Below are positions 41,057 to 50,114 of a DNA stretch of 64,000 bases, in pieces (within the stretch, counting starts at the first letter, position 1; the number at the start of each line of letters is the position of its first letter). The stretch is from positions 1 to 64,000 of the forward strand of contig NZ_SCTC01000032.1 in NCBI RefSeq assembly GCF_004299445.1, in the 5' to 3' direction. The notes below the pieces were generated by a model that was not told the DNA's origin, did no database searches, and worked only from the letters and a program-made list of their open reading frames with translations. This DNA is from Phenylobacterium sp. Lineage in GTDB: Bacteria; Pseudomonadota; Alphaproteobacteria; Caulobacterales; Caulobacteraceae. The position numbers were made by a program, and so were the translations under genes.

Positions 41057-43588
41057 TTGGCAGCCGACACCGCAGCGGCCGCGCGCAACAAGGCCGGCGC
41101 CGAACCGGGCGCGGCAGCACGCCTGCGCGAATGGCTGCGCGGCTACGAGTCCCTGCCCGGCACGCCCGACGAGCTGTTCGATCCCAAGGGCCGGCCCCGC
41201 GACCACTGGCTGGACTTCCTGGGCCACTTCGCCGCCTTCCCGGCCGGCGACCCCGGCAACCGCTTCGGCCTCTCGGCCCGCCACCTGCGCGACTCGGGCG
41301 CCTCGTACCGCGCCGGCGGCGAGACCGCCGAGCGCACCTGGCCGCTCAACCCGCTGCCGCTGATCCTGGCCCAGTCCGAGTGGGACGAGATCTCGGCCGG
41401 CGTCGAGCAGCGCGCGCGGCTGATGGAGGGCATCCTCCAGGACGTCTATGGCGAGGGCCGCCTGGTCGCCGACGGCCACCTGCCCGCCGCCGCGCTCACC
41501 GGCAGCCGCGACTACCTGCGCGCCATGCGCGGCGTCGCCCCGCCCGGCGGCCGCTTCACCCACCTCTACGCCGCCGACCTGGGCCGCGGCCCCGACGGGC
41601 GTTGGTGGGTGCTGGGCGACCGCACCCAGGCCCCCTCGGGCGCGGGCTATGCGCTGGAGAACCGGCTCATCGTCAGCCGCGCCTTCCCCAACCTCTACAA
41701 CACCATGAACGTCCACCGGCTGGCGCCCTTCTTCGACGCCCACCGGCGCGGCCTCGCCGCCGCCGCCGACCGGTCAGACCCGCGCATCTGCCTGCTCACC
41801 CCCGGCAAGTTCAGCGAGACCTACTTCGAACAGGCCCACCTCGCCCGCTACCTGGGCTTCCTGCTGGTCGAGGGCGACGACCTGGTGGCCCGCGACGGCA
41901 AGGTCTACGTCCGCACCATCGCCGGCCTGAAGCGCGCCGACGTCATCCTGCGCCGCGTCGACGCCGACTTCATCGACCCACTGGAGCTCAACAACGCCTC
42001 GCGCCTGGGCACGCCGGGCATGCTGGAGGCCATCCGCGCCGGCGGGGTCACCGTCCTGAACATGCCGGGCTCGGGCGTGCTGGAGAGCCGGGCCCTGATG
42101 GGCTTCCTGCCACGCCTCTGCCGCCAGGTGCTGGGCGAGGAGCTGCGGATGCCCCACGTCGCCACCTGGTGGTGCGGCCAGCCCACCGAGCAGGCGCTGG
42201 TCCAGAGCCGCCTGGACGAGCTGGCCATCGCGCCCGCGTTCAATACACCCGGCGGCGACGGCATCCTCTCGGCCTCGCGGCTGGTTTCCGAGATGTCGCC
42301 CGACGAGCGCCAGGCCCTCGTCGAGCGCATGCGCGACCGCCCCGCCGACTTCGTGGGCCAGGAGGTCGTGCGCCTGTCGACCATGCCGGTGCTGCGCAAT
42401 GACCGGCTGGAGCCCGCGCCCTTCGTCCTGCGGGTCTTCGCCGCCGCCACCCCCGACGGCATCCGCGTCATGCCCGGCGGCTTCTGCCGCACCTCCGACC
42501 GCGCCGACGTCCGGGCGCTGTCCATCGGCGAGGGCGCCCGCACCGCCGACGTCTGGGTGATCGGCAACAAGCCCGTCGAGCGGATGACCCTGATCGCCAG
42601 CGCCGAGGACGTGCAGGTCCGCCGCATCATGGGCCACCTGCCCAGCCGCGCCGCCGACAACCTCTGCTGGCTGGGCCGCTACCTCGAACGCTCCGAAATG
42701 ACCCTGCGCGTGGTCCGCAGCCTGTGCACCAGCAGCATCGCCGCCGAGGCCGCCGCCCGGGGCTCGGGCGAGAGCTTCGACAACCTGCGCACCCTGCTGC
42801 AGGAATGGGGCGCGATCGGAGACGGCGTGGCGGCCGACGACGCCGTCGCCACCGCCAGCGCCGCCCTGCTCGACACCGCCGCCTGGGGCTCGGTGATCTG
42901 CAACGTCCGCGCCGCCATGCGCACCGCCTCGTCCATGCGCGAGCGGCTGTCGGCCGACTTCTGGGCGCTCCTGGCCGGCATCGAGAACGGCCTGGCCACC
43001 GCCGAGACCCTGACCTCCGAGGCCGAGGTCCTGCGCCTGGTGAACCGCGCGCTGCAGACCATGGCCTCGCTCTCGGGCCTGGCGCAGGAGAACATGAACC
43101 GCGTCGCCGGCTGGCGCTTCCTCGACATCGGCCGGCGCATCGAGCGCGGCATCACCACCTGCCGCCTCACCCGCATGCTGGCCCACGACGAGGCCACCAC
43201 CGACGACCTCGACCTCCTGCTCGACCTCAACGACAGCCAGATCACCTACCGCGCCCGCTACCTGATCGGCCTGGCGCTGACCGCGGTGCGCGACCTGGTG
43301 ATGCTCGACCCCTTCAACACCCGCTCGCTGGCCTTCCAGCTCAACACCCTGCGCGAACACCTGGCCGTCCTGCCGACGCTGCACGAGGACGGTATGATGG
43401 AAGAGCCCAGCCGCATCCTCCTGTCGCTGTCGGCCGACGTCGACACCGAGGAGGCCAGGAAGCTGACCGAGGACAAGGCCCACCGCTTCGAGCGCGCCCT
43501 GATGCGCTTCTCCAACGCCGTGGCCGACCGCTACTTCCTGCAGGGCGCCAGCGCCGTGCCCACCGTCAAGCTGATGGGGCTGGCGTGA
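41057..43588 (+). CDS. Circularly permuted ATP-grasp / alpha-E domain fusion
   Basis: An 843-residue fusion. Residues about 1-490 are a circularly permuted type 2 ATP-grasp domain (DWLDF-like start, LGDRTQAPSGAGYALENR, ADVILRRVDADFIDPLEL, FVGQEVVRLSTMP). Residues about 520-840 are the helical alpha-E domain (LPSRAADNLCWLGRYLERSEMT, NMNRVAGWRFLDIGRRIERG). In most genomes these are two adjacent genes; they occur with transglutaminases and are thought to make or modify a peptide. The start is TTG 41057 with AGGAGAGGG upstream; a longer ATG form at 40991 has no ribosome site. Overlaps the transglutaminase gene as GTGA. Confidence 0.85.
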   Translation: MAADTAAAARNKAGAEPGAAARLREWLRGYESLPGTPDELFDPKGRPRDHWLDFLGHFAAFPAGDPGNRFGLSARHLRDSGASYRAGGETAERTWPLNPLPLILAQSEWDEISAGVEQRARLMEGILQDVYGEGRLVADGHLPAAALTGSRDYLRAMRGVAPPGGRFTHLYAADLGRGPDGRWWVLGDRTQAPSGAGYALENRLIVSRAFPNLYNTMNVHRLAPFFDAHRRGLAAAADRSDPRICLLTPGKFSETYFEQAHLARYLGFLLVEGDDLVARDGKVYVRTIAGLKRADVILRRVDADFIDPLELNNASRLGTPGMLEAIRAGGVTVLNMPGSGVLESRALMGFLPRLCRQVLGEELRMPHVATWWCGQPTEQALVQSRLDELAIAPAFNTPGGDGILSASRLVSEMSPDERQALVERMRDRPADFVGQEVVRLSTMPVLRNDRLEPAPFVLRVFAAATPDGIRVMPGGFCRTSDRADVRALSIGEGARTADVWVIGNKPVERMTLIASAEDVQVRRIMGHLPSRAADNLCWLGRYLERSEMTLRVVRSLCTSSIAAEAAARGSGESFDNLRTLLQEWGAIGDGVAADDAVATASAALLDTAAWGSVICNVRAAMRTASSMRERLSADFWALLAGIENGLATAETLTSEAEVLRLVNRALQTMASLSGLAQENMNRVAGWRFLDIGRRIERGITTCRLTRMLAHDEATTDDLDLLLDLNDSQITYRARYLIGLALTAVRDLVMLDPFNTRSLAFQLNTLREHLAVLPTLHEDGMMEEPSRILLSLSADVDTEEARKLTEDKAHRFERALMRFSNAVADRYFLQGASAVPTVKLMGLA

Positions 43589-44490
43589 TCTACGACCTGC
43601 GCCACCGCACCACCTACAGCTACGGCGACTCCGCGGTCAGCTACGCCCGCTGCGTGCTGCGCCTGACGCCGGTGTCCAACAGCCACCAGAGCGTGATCGA
43701 CGCCGACCTGAAGGTCACGCCCCGGCCGTCGGTCTCGGTGGAGCGCATCGGCCCATTCGGCGAGCGCATCCTCACCGTCATCGTCGACAAGCCGCACAAC
43801 ACGCTCGTGATCGACGCGACGTCGCGGGTGAACGTCCACTCGCCCCGCCCGCCCAGCGCCGCCGACAGCCAGCCCTGGGAAGAGGTGCGCGCCGCCGTCA
43901 TGGCCGCCCCCTCGCTCGAGGCCGACGGCCCGGCGGTCTACGTCTATCCCACCGAGCGGACGCCCATCACCGCCTCGATCACCGACTACGCCCGCGAAAG
44001 CTTCGCCCCCGGCCGCCCGATCATCGAGGCCTGCTCGGAACTGAACCGCCGCATCCACGCCGACTTCCGCTACGACCCCGGCGCGACCGAGGTCTCGACC
44101 CCGGTGCTGGAGGCGTTCAACGCCCGCCACGGCGTCTGCCAGGACTTCGCCCACATCATGATCACCGGCCTGCGCGGCTTGGGCCTGTCGGCGGCCTATG
44201 TCTCGGGCTACCTGCGCACCGTGCCCCCGCCCGGCCAGCCGCGCCTGGAAGGCGCCGACGCCACCCACGCCTGGATCACCGTCTGGTGCGGCGCCCGCGA
44301 CGGCTGGATCGGCTTCGACCCCACCAACGCCATCCTGGCCGAGGACGACCACATCATCCTGGCCGTCGGCCGCGACTACTCCGACGTCGCCCCCATCGAC
44401 GGCATCATCCTGGCCTCCGGCGGCCAGACCCTGAAGGTCGAGGTCGACGTCATCCCCGAGACCGAGGAGCGCCCGCAGGCGGCGCGGTAG
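43585..44490 (+). CDS. Transglutaminase family protein
   Basis: A 301-residue transglutaminase/papain-fold protein with an N-terminal beta domain (about residues 1-80). The catalytic core has C185 (HGVCQDFAH), H228 (ATHAW) and D245 (IGFDPTN), a full triad. No signal peptide. It starts with GTG overlapping the stop of the ATP-grasp/alpha-E gene by 4 bases, the conserved partner arrangement. Probably amide-bond formation or cleavage on a peptide made by its partner (inference). Confidence 0.9.
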   Translation: MIYDLRHRTTYSYGDSAVSYARCVLRLTPVSNSHQSVIDADLKVTPRPSVSVERIGPFGERILTVIVDKPHNTLVIDATSRVNVHSPRPPSAADSQPWEEVRAAVMAAPSLEADGPAVYVYPTERTPITASITDYARESFAPGRPIIEACSELNRRIHADFRYDPGATEVSTPVLEAFNARHGVCQDFAHIMITGLRGLGLSAAYVSGYLRTVPPPGQPRLEGADATHAWITVWCGARDGWIGFDPTNAILAEDDHIILAVGRDYSDVAPIDGIILASGGQTLKVEVDVIPETEERPQAAR

Positions 44491-44503
44491 GACGGCGCCA
44501 TGG

Positions 44504-44532
44504 CCCGTTATGTAGTTTGACCACATAACGGG
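44504..44532. promoter_or_regulatory. 10-bp perfect inverted repeat upstream of TonB receptor
   Basis: CCCGTTATGT (44504-44513) and ACATAACGGG (44523-44532) form a perfect 10-bp inverted repeat with a 9-base spacer, 39 bases before the receptor ATG and just after the transglutaminase stop. It could be a repressor operator or a transcription-stop hairpin; there is no T-run after it. Confidence 0.5.
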
Positions 44533-44535
44533 ACT

Positions 44536-44560
44536 CGATATGTACTCTCACTGCATATCG
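44536..44560. promoter_or_regulatory. Second inverted repeat in the TonB receptor leader
   Basis: CGATATG (44536-44542) and CATATCG (44554-44560) are a perfect 7-bp inverted repeat with an 11-base spacer, ending 10 bases before the receptor start. It could be an operator or an RNA hairpin masking the ribosome site (GGGGA just upstream of the ATG). Confidence 0.45.
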
Positions 44561-44570
44561 GGGACGCCAC

Positions 44571-47087
44571 ATGCGATACCTCTTGCTGGCGTCCGTGCTC
44601 GGATCGGCCCTGGCCGGCGGGGCGGCGTCCGCCGCTGAGGACGCCTCCGGGGCGCCGGGCGCAGCCGACGTCGCGGAGGTGCTCGTCACCGCCCGCCAAC
44701 GCGAGGAAAGCCTGCAGAAGGTCCCGATGGCGCTGTCCGTCGTCTCGGGTGAGACGCTCGACAGGACCTATACGGTGAACACCCAGTCGCTCGCGCAGCT
44801 GGTTCCGAGTCTCTATTTCAACTCGGCGAACCCGCGAAACACGGCCTACACGATCCGCGGCCTGGGCTCGAACACGCTCTCGGTCAGCGCGGCGAACGAC
44901 GGGATCGAAGCCGGCGTGGGCTTCTATGTCGACGGCGTCTACCATGGCCGGCCGGCCACGGCGGCGTTCGACTTCACCGACATCGCGCGCATCGAGGTCC
45001 TGCGGGGACCGCAGGGCACGCTGTTCGGCAAGAACACGACCGGCGGGGCCATCAACATCATCAGCCGCGCGCCGACGTTCGAGCCCGAGGCCAGCGCCGA
45101 GGTCTCATACGGCGACTACGAATTCTTCCAGGCCAGGACGACCCTATCCGGCCGGATCCTGGACAAGGTCGCCGGCCGTCTGTCGGCGCAGGTGACCAGG
45201 CGCGACGGCTTCGTCACCAACGTGGTCACCGGCCGCAAGCTCAACGATCAGAACAATATCGCCCTGCGCGCCCAACTGTTGTTCCAGCCCGACGAGAGCC
45301 TGACCTTTCGCCTGATCGGCGACGTCTCAAACTTCGAGGCGGACTGCTGCACGCAGACCTATCTGCGCGTCGGAACCAGCCTGCGCAGCGCGGCGCGGCA
45401 GTTCGCAGGCCTGGCGGCCGGTCTGCCGGCGCACGGCCTGCCCGCGTATGTCCCGCCCAGCACCAACGTCTACGATCGCCTCAGCGACATCGATGCGCCG
45501 CTGCACGTGGACACCCAGGACGGTGGGATCTCCCTGAACATCGACTGGAACCTCGGTCCCGTCACGCTGACCTCGATCAGCGCCTGGCGATACTGGGACT
45601 GGGATGTCGCCAACGACCGCGACTACATCGGCGTGCCGATCCAGCGGGTGCAGCGCATTCCGTCGCGCCAGGACCAGTTCAGCCAGGAGCTGCGCGTCGC
45701 CTCCAACGGCGACGATCGGCTGAGCTACGTGGCCGGGCTCTATGTCTACAGCCAGACGATCAATGGCCGACCGACGAGCGTCTATGGACCGGCGTCCGCC
45801 TATTGGCTCATCAGCACCACCAACTTCGTCGCCGCCGACCGGCCGGACAACCTGACCGACGGTTATGGCCAGTTCGGCCGTTCCTATTTCAAGGCCGACA
45901 GCTACGCGGCCTTTGGAGAGGTCAACGCCCGCATCCTCCCGCAGCTCACCGCGACCGTCGGGCTGCGCTACACCTACGAGGACAAGAAGGGCGACTACGC
46001 GACCACCGTCAGCGGCGGCGCGCCGTTCTCCACGCTGCGCGACCCCGTCACCTGCACGGCGCTGACCGGCGCGGTGCTCAACGGTCGCGACAACGCCAAG
46101 CTCTCGCTGTTCCGACCGCAGTGCTACACGGCCAAGGATAGCGGCGGCAGTCTGTCGGGACGCGGCAACCTGGCCTGGCAGGCCGCTGAGGGGATGCTGA
46201 TCTATGCCTCCTACGCCCGCGGCTACAAGGGCGGCGGGCTCAACATGTCGGGCCTGCAGCTGACCGGCGGCAGCGGCCCGGGCGCCAACCAGCCGGCGCT
46301 CGATACGGCGGTCATCGGCGACGAGAAGAACACCACCTTTGAAGCCGGCCTGAAATCCACCCTGTTCCGCGGCCGGGCAACGTTGAACCTGGCGGCCTAC
46401 AGGACCGTCGTGAAGAACTTCCAGGCGAACATCGCCGCGCCGGTCACCGCCAACAATGCCGCGCCCTTGCGGACCTTTCCGGCCAACATCCCCGAAGTGC
46501 AGGTCAAGGGCCTCGAGGCCGACATTGCGGCACAGCTGTTCCAGGGCTTCTCCGTCCGGGCCTCCGCCGCCTACGCCGACGGCGAATACACCGACTACCC
46601 CGCCGGGCCGTGTCCGCTGGAATGGCAGAACCCGAACGCCGCCGGAGGGTGCCAGCCGCTGACGCCGCCCGCGAGCCTGGCCAGCCAGACGTCGAACCCG
46701 CGGGGCAATCCGACGATTCCAGGGGCCTATGTGCTCACCGGGCTGTCGCTCGCGGGGCTCTCGAGGTGGGCCGGCGCCGTCGGCTTCGACTACGTCGCCC
46801 CGCTTGGCCCGGGCGAGGTCGTCCTGCGCGGCGACTGGAACTTCCGCTCCCACTACAACGCCGACACCACCAACTCGCGCTTCACCCGGATCGGCGGCTA
46901 CGGCGTCGTCAACGCCAGCGTCGGCTATCGCGTCGGCTACGCGTGGGAGGTCGCCGTCTTCGCCCGGAACCTGTTCGACGAAAACCACGTGACCGCGCTC
47001 ACGATCCAGACCGGCAACTCGGGGCTGATCCTGGGCCAGACCGGCGATCCCCGGCTCGTCGGCGTCACGCTACGTCTGAGGCGTTAG
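44571..47087 (+). CDS. TonB-dependent outer-membrane receptor
   Basis: An 838-residue TonB-dependent receptor for active uptake across the outer membrane. The signal peptide is MRYLLLASVLGSALAGGAA (cleavage near SAAE), and the TonB-box-like segment VAEVLVTA follows. The plug domain (about residues 40-160) includes IRGLGSN and EVLRGPQGTLFGKNTTGGAINI, and a 22-strand-type barrel follows. It is of the catabolic/unknown-ligand type seen in Caulobacterales and sphingomonads. The C-terminus is VTLRLRR, not the usual terminal aromatic residue. The short leader carries two inverted repeats. The ligand is unknown; the adjacent monooxygenase cluster hints at an aromatic compound, weakly. Confidence 0.92.
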   Translation: MRYLLLASVLGSALAGGAASAAEDASGAPGAADVAEVLVTARQREESLQKVPMALSVVSGETLDRTYTVNTQSLAQLVPSLYFNSANPRNTAYTIRGLGSNTLSVSAANDGIEAGVGFYVDGVYHGRPATAAFDFTDIARIEVLRGPQGTLFGKNTTGGAINIISRAPTFEPEASAEVSYGDYEFFQARTTLSGRILDKVAGRLSAQVTRRDGFVTNVVTGRKLNDQNNIALRAQLLFQPDESLTFRLIGDVSNFEADCCTQTYLRVGTSLRSAARQFAGLAAGLPAHGLPAYVPPSTNVYDRLSDIDAPLHVDTQDGGISLNIDWNLGPVTLTSISAWRYWDWDVANDRDYIGVPIQRVQRIPSRQDQFSQELRVASNGDDRLSYVAGLYVYSQTINGRPTSVYGPASAYWLISTTNFVAADRPDNLTDGYGQFGRSYFKADSYAAFGEVNARILPQLTATVGLRYTYEDKKGDYATTVSGGAPFSTLRDPVTCTALTGAVLNGRDNAKLSLFRPQCYTAKDSGGSLSGRGNLAWQAAEGMLIYASYARGYKGGGLNMSGLQLTGGSGPGANQPALDTAVIGDEKNTTFEAGLKSTLFRGRATLNLAAYRTVVKNFQANIAAPVTANNAAPLRTFPANIPEVQVKGLEADIAAQLFQGFSVRASAAYADGEYTDYPAGPCPLEWQNPNAAGGCQPLTPPASLASQTSNPRGNPTIPGAYVLTGLSLAGLSRWAGAVGFDYVAPLGPGEVVLRGDWNFRSHYNADTTNSRFTRIGGYGVVNASVGYRVGYAWEVAVFARNLFDENHVTALTIQTGNSGLILGQTGDPRLVGVTLRLRR

Positions 47088-47184
47088 AACCGGCGCCTTG
47101 CAGCGAGGGCGCCCGTCCATCCCTCCCCGCCAGCCTCGCGAGCCCTTGCCTCCCACGAAGCGGCTGGCGCCGCCGCCGACCCGC

Positions 47185-47203
47185 CGAACGTCAGAGATGG
47201 GTG
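47185..47203. repeat. Imperfect direct repeat, left copy
   Basis: The 19-base CGAACGTCAGAGATGGGTG recurs at 48765-48783 with one mismatch (T to C). The copies bracket the APC permease gene. It lies in 47088-47341, a gap in which no gene is evident. Confidence 0.5.
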
Positions 47204-47341
47204 ATGGGGTGGACGCCGTGCCGCCGGTCGGGCTGCGCCGGCAAAAAATGGATCCGCGCGTCACGGCCACAGTTAAGCTATGAACTTAAAGGGGGGCGAC
47301 CAGGCCTGGCGCGGCAGGGTTTTCCGAGGCCGTGGGGGCAG

Positions 47342-48652
47342 ATGGACGACCAAGCCAACAAGCCACAGACAATCGGAGTCTGGATGACCACCGCGCTGGT
47401 GGTCGGGACGATTATCGGGGCCGGGATCTTCATGCTCCCGGTCAGCCTTGCTCCGCTGGGCCGCAACGTCCTGATTGGCTGGCCACTCAGTGGTTTCGGC
47501 GTGCTGTGCGTCGTCTTTGCACTGGCGCAACTCTCAAAGCTTGGCGGAGACGGCATCCAAGCCAATATCGGGCGCGAGTTCGGTCCGACGGTCGCCTTCC
47601 TCGTGGCCTGGGCGTTCTGGGTGTCCAACTGGGTCGCGCAGGCGTCGGTCGCAGTCGGGGCCGCTGCGGCGCTGTCCTTCGCCGGACCGCAGCTCGTCGG
47701 ACCGGATCTCATCGTTCCCGTCGCCATCGGCCTGGTCGTCCTCCTCACCGGCCTAAACGCGATCGGCGTGCGTGCGGCCGGCGGGTTCTCCGTCGTGACA
47801 GTGGCGATCAAGCTGTTGCCGCTACTGGCGGTCGTCTGGCTGTTCCTGGAGCGCGGCGCCAGCGGCGCCGAGTACGAACCGTTCCCGACGACGCCGATCA
47901 CCATCGCCAATGTCGCGGCGGCCACGGCCTTGACCTTCTTCGCGTTCACCGGCTTCGAATGCGCCACGACGCCGGTCGGCAAGGTCCGTGATCCAGGACG
48001 CACGATCCCGCGCGCCCTCCTCGGCGGTACGGCCTTCGTTGTCGTCCTCTACCTCGTCGCGGGGGTCGGCATTCAGATGCTCTTGCCTGCCGACGTTGTC
48101 GCGGCTTCGCCGGCCCCGTTCGCAGATGCCCTGGTCTCCCGATGGGGAAGCGGCGCCGCGACCTTCGCCGCGCTGACGATCGCAGTCGCAGCGATCGGTT
48201 GCCTCAACGGATTGATCCTCGCGACCGGCGAACTCGGCTACGCCATGGCGCTGCGCGGCGACCTGCCGGCTGTCATGGCCAAGACGCGCGGCGTCAACAC
48301 TCCGGTCGTGGCGCAAGTCGTCGGGTCCGGCCTGACGATCCTGCTGCTGCTCGCCAACAGCAGTCGCGCCACCGCCAATCTGTTCACGTTCGTCGTCCTG
48401 CTGTCGACCGCCGCGGTCATGGTCGTCTACTTCACGAGCGCATTGGCGGCCTGGAAGCTCAGCCCGAAGCTCATGCCCCGCGCAGTCATCGCAATGGGCC
48501 TCCTGTTCATGGTCTTCGCAACGTACGGGATCGGTCTTGAAGCCGGACTCTGGTGCCTCGTACTCCTCGCGATCGGACTGCCCGTCCGCATCGTCATGCA
48601 CCGACTCAAATCAAGAGCCAGCAGACGGCCCGCAGCAGAGACTCAAGGCTAG
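47342..48652 (+). CDS. APC family amino acid/polyamine permease
   Basis: A 436-residue inner-membrane permease with about 12 helices. TM1 has the APC consensus GTIIGAGIFMLP (residues about 22-33), and TM6 has FFAFTGFECATTPVGKVRDPGRTIPRALLGG, a typical substrate/ion-path segment. It probably exchanges or imports an amino acid or amine with protons, like AdiC/arginine-agmatine-type carriers; the substrate is not inferable. The start is ATG 47342, chosen by homology; the frame extends upstream over the receptor gene. Stands alone between the two direct-repeat copies. Confidence 0.9.
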   Translation: MDDQANKPQTIGVWMTTALVVGTIIGAGIFMLPVSLAPLGRNVLIGWPLSGFGVLCVVFALAQLSKLGGDGIQANIGREFGPTVAFLVAWAFWVSNWVAQASVAVGAAAALSFAGPQLVGPDLIVPVAIGLVVLLTGLNAIGVRAAGGFSVVTVAIKLLPLLAVVWLFLERGASGAEYEPFPTTPITIANVAAATALTFFAFTGFECATTPVGKVRDPGRTIPRALLGGTAFVVVLYLVAGVGIQMLLPADVVAASPAPFADALVSRWGSGAATFAALTIAVAAIGCLNGLILATGELGYAMALRGDLPAVMAKTRGVNTPVVAQVVGSGLTILLLLANSSRATANLFTFVVLLSTAAVMVVYFTSALAAWKLSPKLMPRAVIAMGLLFMVFATYGIGLEAGLWCLVLLAIGLPVRIVMHRLKSRASRRPAAETQG

Positions 48653-48719
48653 CTTCGGCACGTAGCGACCGACGCTGTTCTGCATGGCCATGGCGGCTGG
48701 CTCAGGAGCCAATTTGCAT

Positions 48720-48760
48720 GTCCGCTAAGACCCGCCATTGCCTTGGCGCCGGAAGCGGAC
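48720..48760. repeat. GTCCGCT...AGCGGAC inverted repeat
   Basis: GTCCGCT (48720-48726) and AGCGGAC (48754-48760) with an inner CGCC/GGCG pair (48733-48736 with 48745-48748). It lies 67 bases after the permease stop, next to the right direct-repeat copy. Probably a dispersed REP-like intergenic element; no T-run. Confidence 0.45.
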
Positions 48761-48764
48761 GCCA

Positions 48765-48783
48765 CGAACGTCAGAGACGGGTG
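48765..48783. repeat. Imperfect direct repeat, right copy
   Basis: CGAACGTCAGAGACGGGTG, 18 of 19 bases identical to 47185-47203, directly after the GTCCGCT inverted repeat. Confidence 0.5.
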
Positions 48784-48799
48784 GGTTGCTGACCTTGGC

Positions 48800-49213
48800 T
48801 CATTTGGTGAGAGCGGCGGCGGCGGCCGAGATAATCTGCTCCACGAGATGTTCGGTGTTGGTGCCGATGTAGGCGTCCATGCGCCAACGAGCCTCTAAAA
48901 AGTGCTGTCCGCTCGGGCCTTCCAGAAACGGCACGATTTCCTCGAGTTCGGCCTCGGTGAACTCCCAATTGATGTGGCTTTCGTACTCCTCCTGCCATGT
49001 GAGCCGATGAGGTTCGTAGGCGACCCGCAGCGCGTCTAAGGTCTCGCTGATGCTCGCTCCGGCGGCAGTGAGAAGGGGCGAACCACCGAGGGCGTAGCGC
49101 TCCAAGAAGCTGCCGCCCTCGATCCGCGCTTGGATGCCACTCGCAGCCATGAAGCGCACGATGAGCGCATCCTTGGCTGCGTTTGGAGGTTCATCGATCT
49201 GAGCGGAAGTCAT
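48800..49213 (-). CDS. DUF2059-like protein
   Basis: A 137-residue all-helical protein. The C-terminal half (FTEAELEEIVPFLEGPSGQHFLEARWRM) matches the DUF2059 pattern of two helices around E-L-x-x-x-x-x-F-x-x-S-P-x-G. DUF2059 proteins are usually exported, but this one has no signal peptide. The start ATG at 49213 is weakly supported; the frame continues upstream without recognisable sequence. Function unknown. The segment between it and TetR (49214-49407) holds only the hairpin at 49315-49340. Confidence 0.65.
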   Translation of the reverse strand: MTSAQIDEPPNAAKDALIVRFMAASGIQARIEGGSFLERYALGGSPLLTAAGASISETLDALRVAYEPHRLTWQEEYESHINWEFTEAELEEIVPFLEGPSGQHFLEARWRMDAYIGTNTEHLVEQIISAAAAALTK

Positions 49214-49314
49214 GCCCGTGCCGGTCCCAATGTTGGCTGCACCGTAGCGTGACCTTGAAGGTCTGCAACCGGTCGAACGCGGACATCGACCCCAGCGCCC
49301 GAAGCGTAACTTTA

Positions 49315-49340
49315 CCTCCCCCGCGAAGCGGCGGGAGGTG
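49315..49340. terminator. GC-rich hairpin downstream of the MhpA-TetR operon
   Basis: ACCTCCC-CCGC (49315-49325) pairs with GCGG-c-GGGAGGT (49329-49340): an 11-bp stem with one bulged base and a 3-base loop. It lies 68 bases past the TetR stop in the direction of transcription. No T-run, so it is a possible terminator or a dispersed GC-rich hairpin. Confidence 0.5.
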
Positions 49341-49407
49341 AGGGATCGATCCAACATGTTCGTGTGGTTCGTGGACCCTCCCACCCGAGCGCCGCCGCCC
49401 ACCGCCC

Positions 49408-50061
49408 TCACCCCCCGCGCACGATCTCGTCCGCCGCCTGCGCCGCGATCGCGTCGGCCTCCGCCGACGGCACGCCTAGCCCGCGCAGGATCAGCGTGCA
49501 CACCTGCTGCGCCAGGCTGACCGCCGCCGCCGGCTGCGGGTCGGCGGATGTGCGCGCCATAGCCGCCTGGGAGGCGCCCATCGCGAACACCAGCGCCGCC
49601 TCGGTGGTGGCGATCGTGAACCGCCCGGTGGCCAGACCGGCCGAGATGTCGTCGAACGGCCCCTGGTTCAGCGGCGAGTTCGGGCTGGCCAGCCCCGAGT
49701 GGACCCGGATCAGCACGCGTGCGTCCCGGGGCGCGTCCAGGGCGTAGCGCTGGTAGACGCAGATGGCCCGCGCCATCCGCCGCGCCGGGTCCTCGACGCC
49801 GGCATTCACCTCGCCCACCCGGGCCTCGACCTGCGCGCGCACCTGGCCCACCACGGCGCGGACCAGGTCGTCGCGGTCGGTGAAGTGGTTGTAGAAGCTG
49901 CCCTTGGCCACGTCGGCGGCCCGCACGATGTCGTCGATCGCCACGGCGTCCACCGCCCGCTCCGAGAACAGCTCGCGCCCGGCGCGGATCAGCGCCTCGC
50001 GGGTGCGCTGGGCGCGGCCCGTTTTCGCTGGACCGGTCTTGGCGGGCTCGGGAGGGTTCAT
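49408..50061 (-). CDS. TetR/AcrR family regulator
   Basis: A 217-residue TetR-type repressor. The N-terminal helix-turn-helix (about residues 18-65) contains IDDIVRAADVAKGSFYNHFTDRDDL; the C-terminal ligand domain is helical. Its DNA-binding region is nearly the same as that of the TetR protein at 53172-53834, so the two probably read similar operators. It lies 53 bases downstream of the monooxygenase gene on the same strand, fitting an autoregulated operon from the palindrome at 51604-51617. Confidence 0.92.
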   Translation of the reverse strand: MNPPEPAKTGPAKTGRAQRTREALIRAGRELFSERAVDAVAIDDIVRAADVAKGSFYNHFTDRDDLVRAVVGQVRAQVEARVGEVNAGVEDPARRMARAICVYQRYALDAPRDARVLIRVHSGLASPNSPLNQGPFDDISAGLATGRFTIATTEAALVFAMGASQAAMARTSADPQPAAAVSLAQQVCTLILRGLGVPSAEADAIAAQAADEIVRGG

Positions 50062-50114
50062 CGTCGCCAGTTAAGCCGCTTCGGCGCGCCGGCGCATCTG
50101 CGCTCTCCGCGCGA

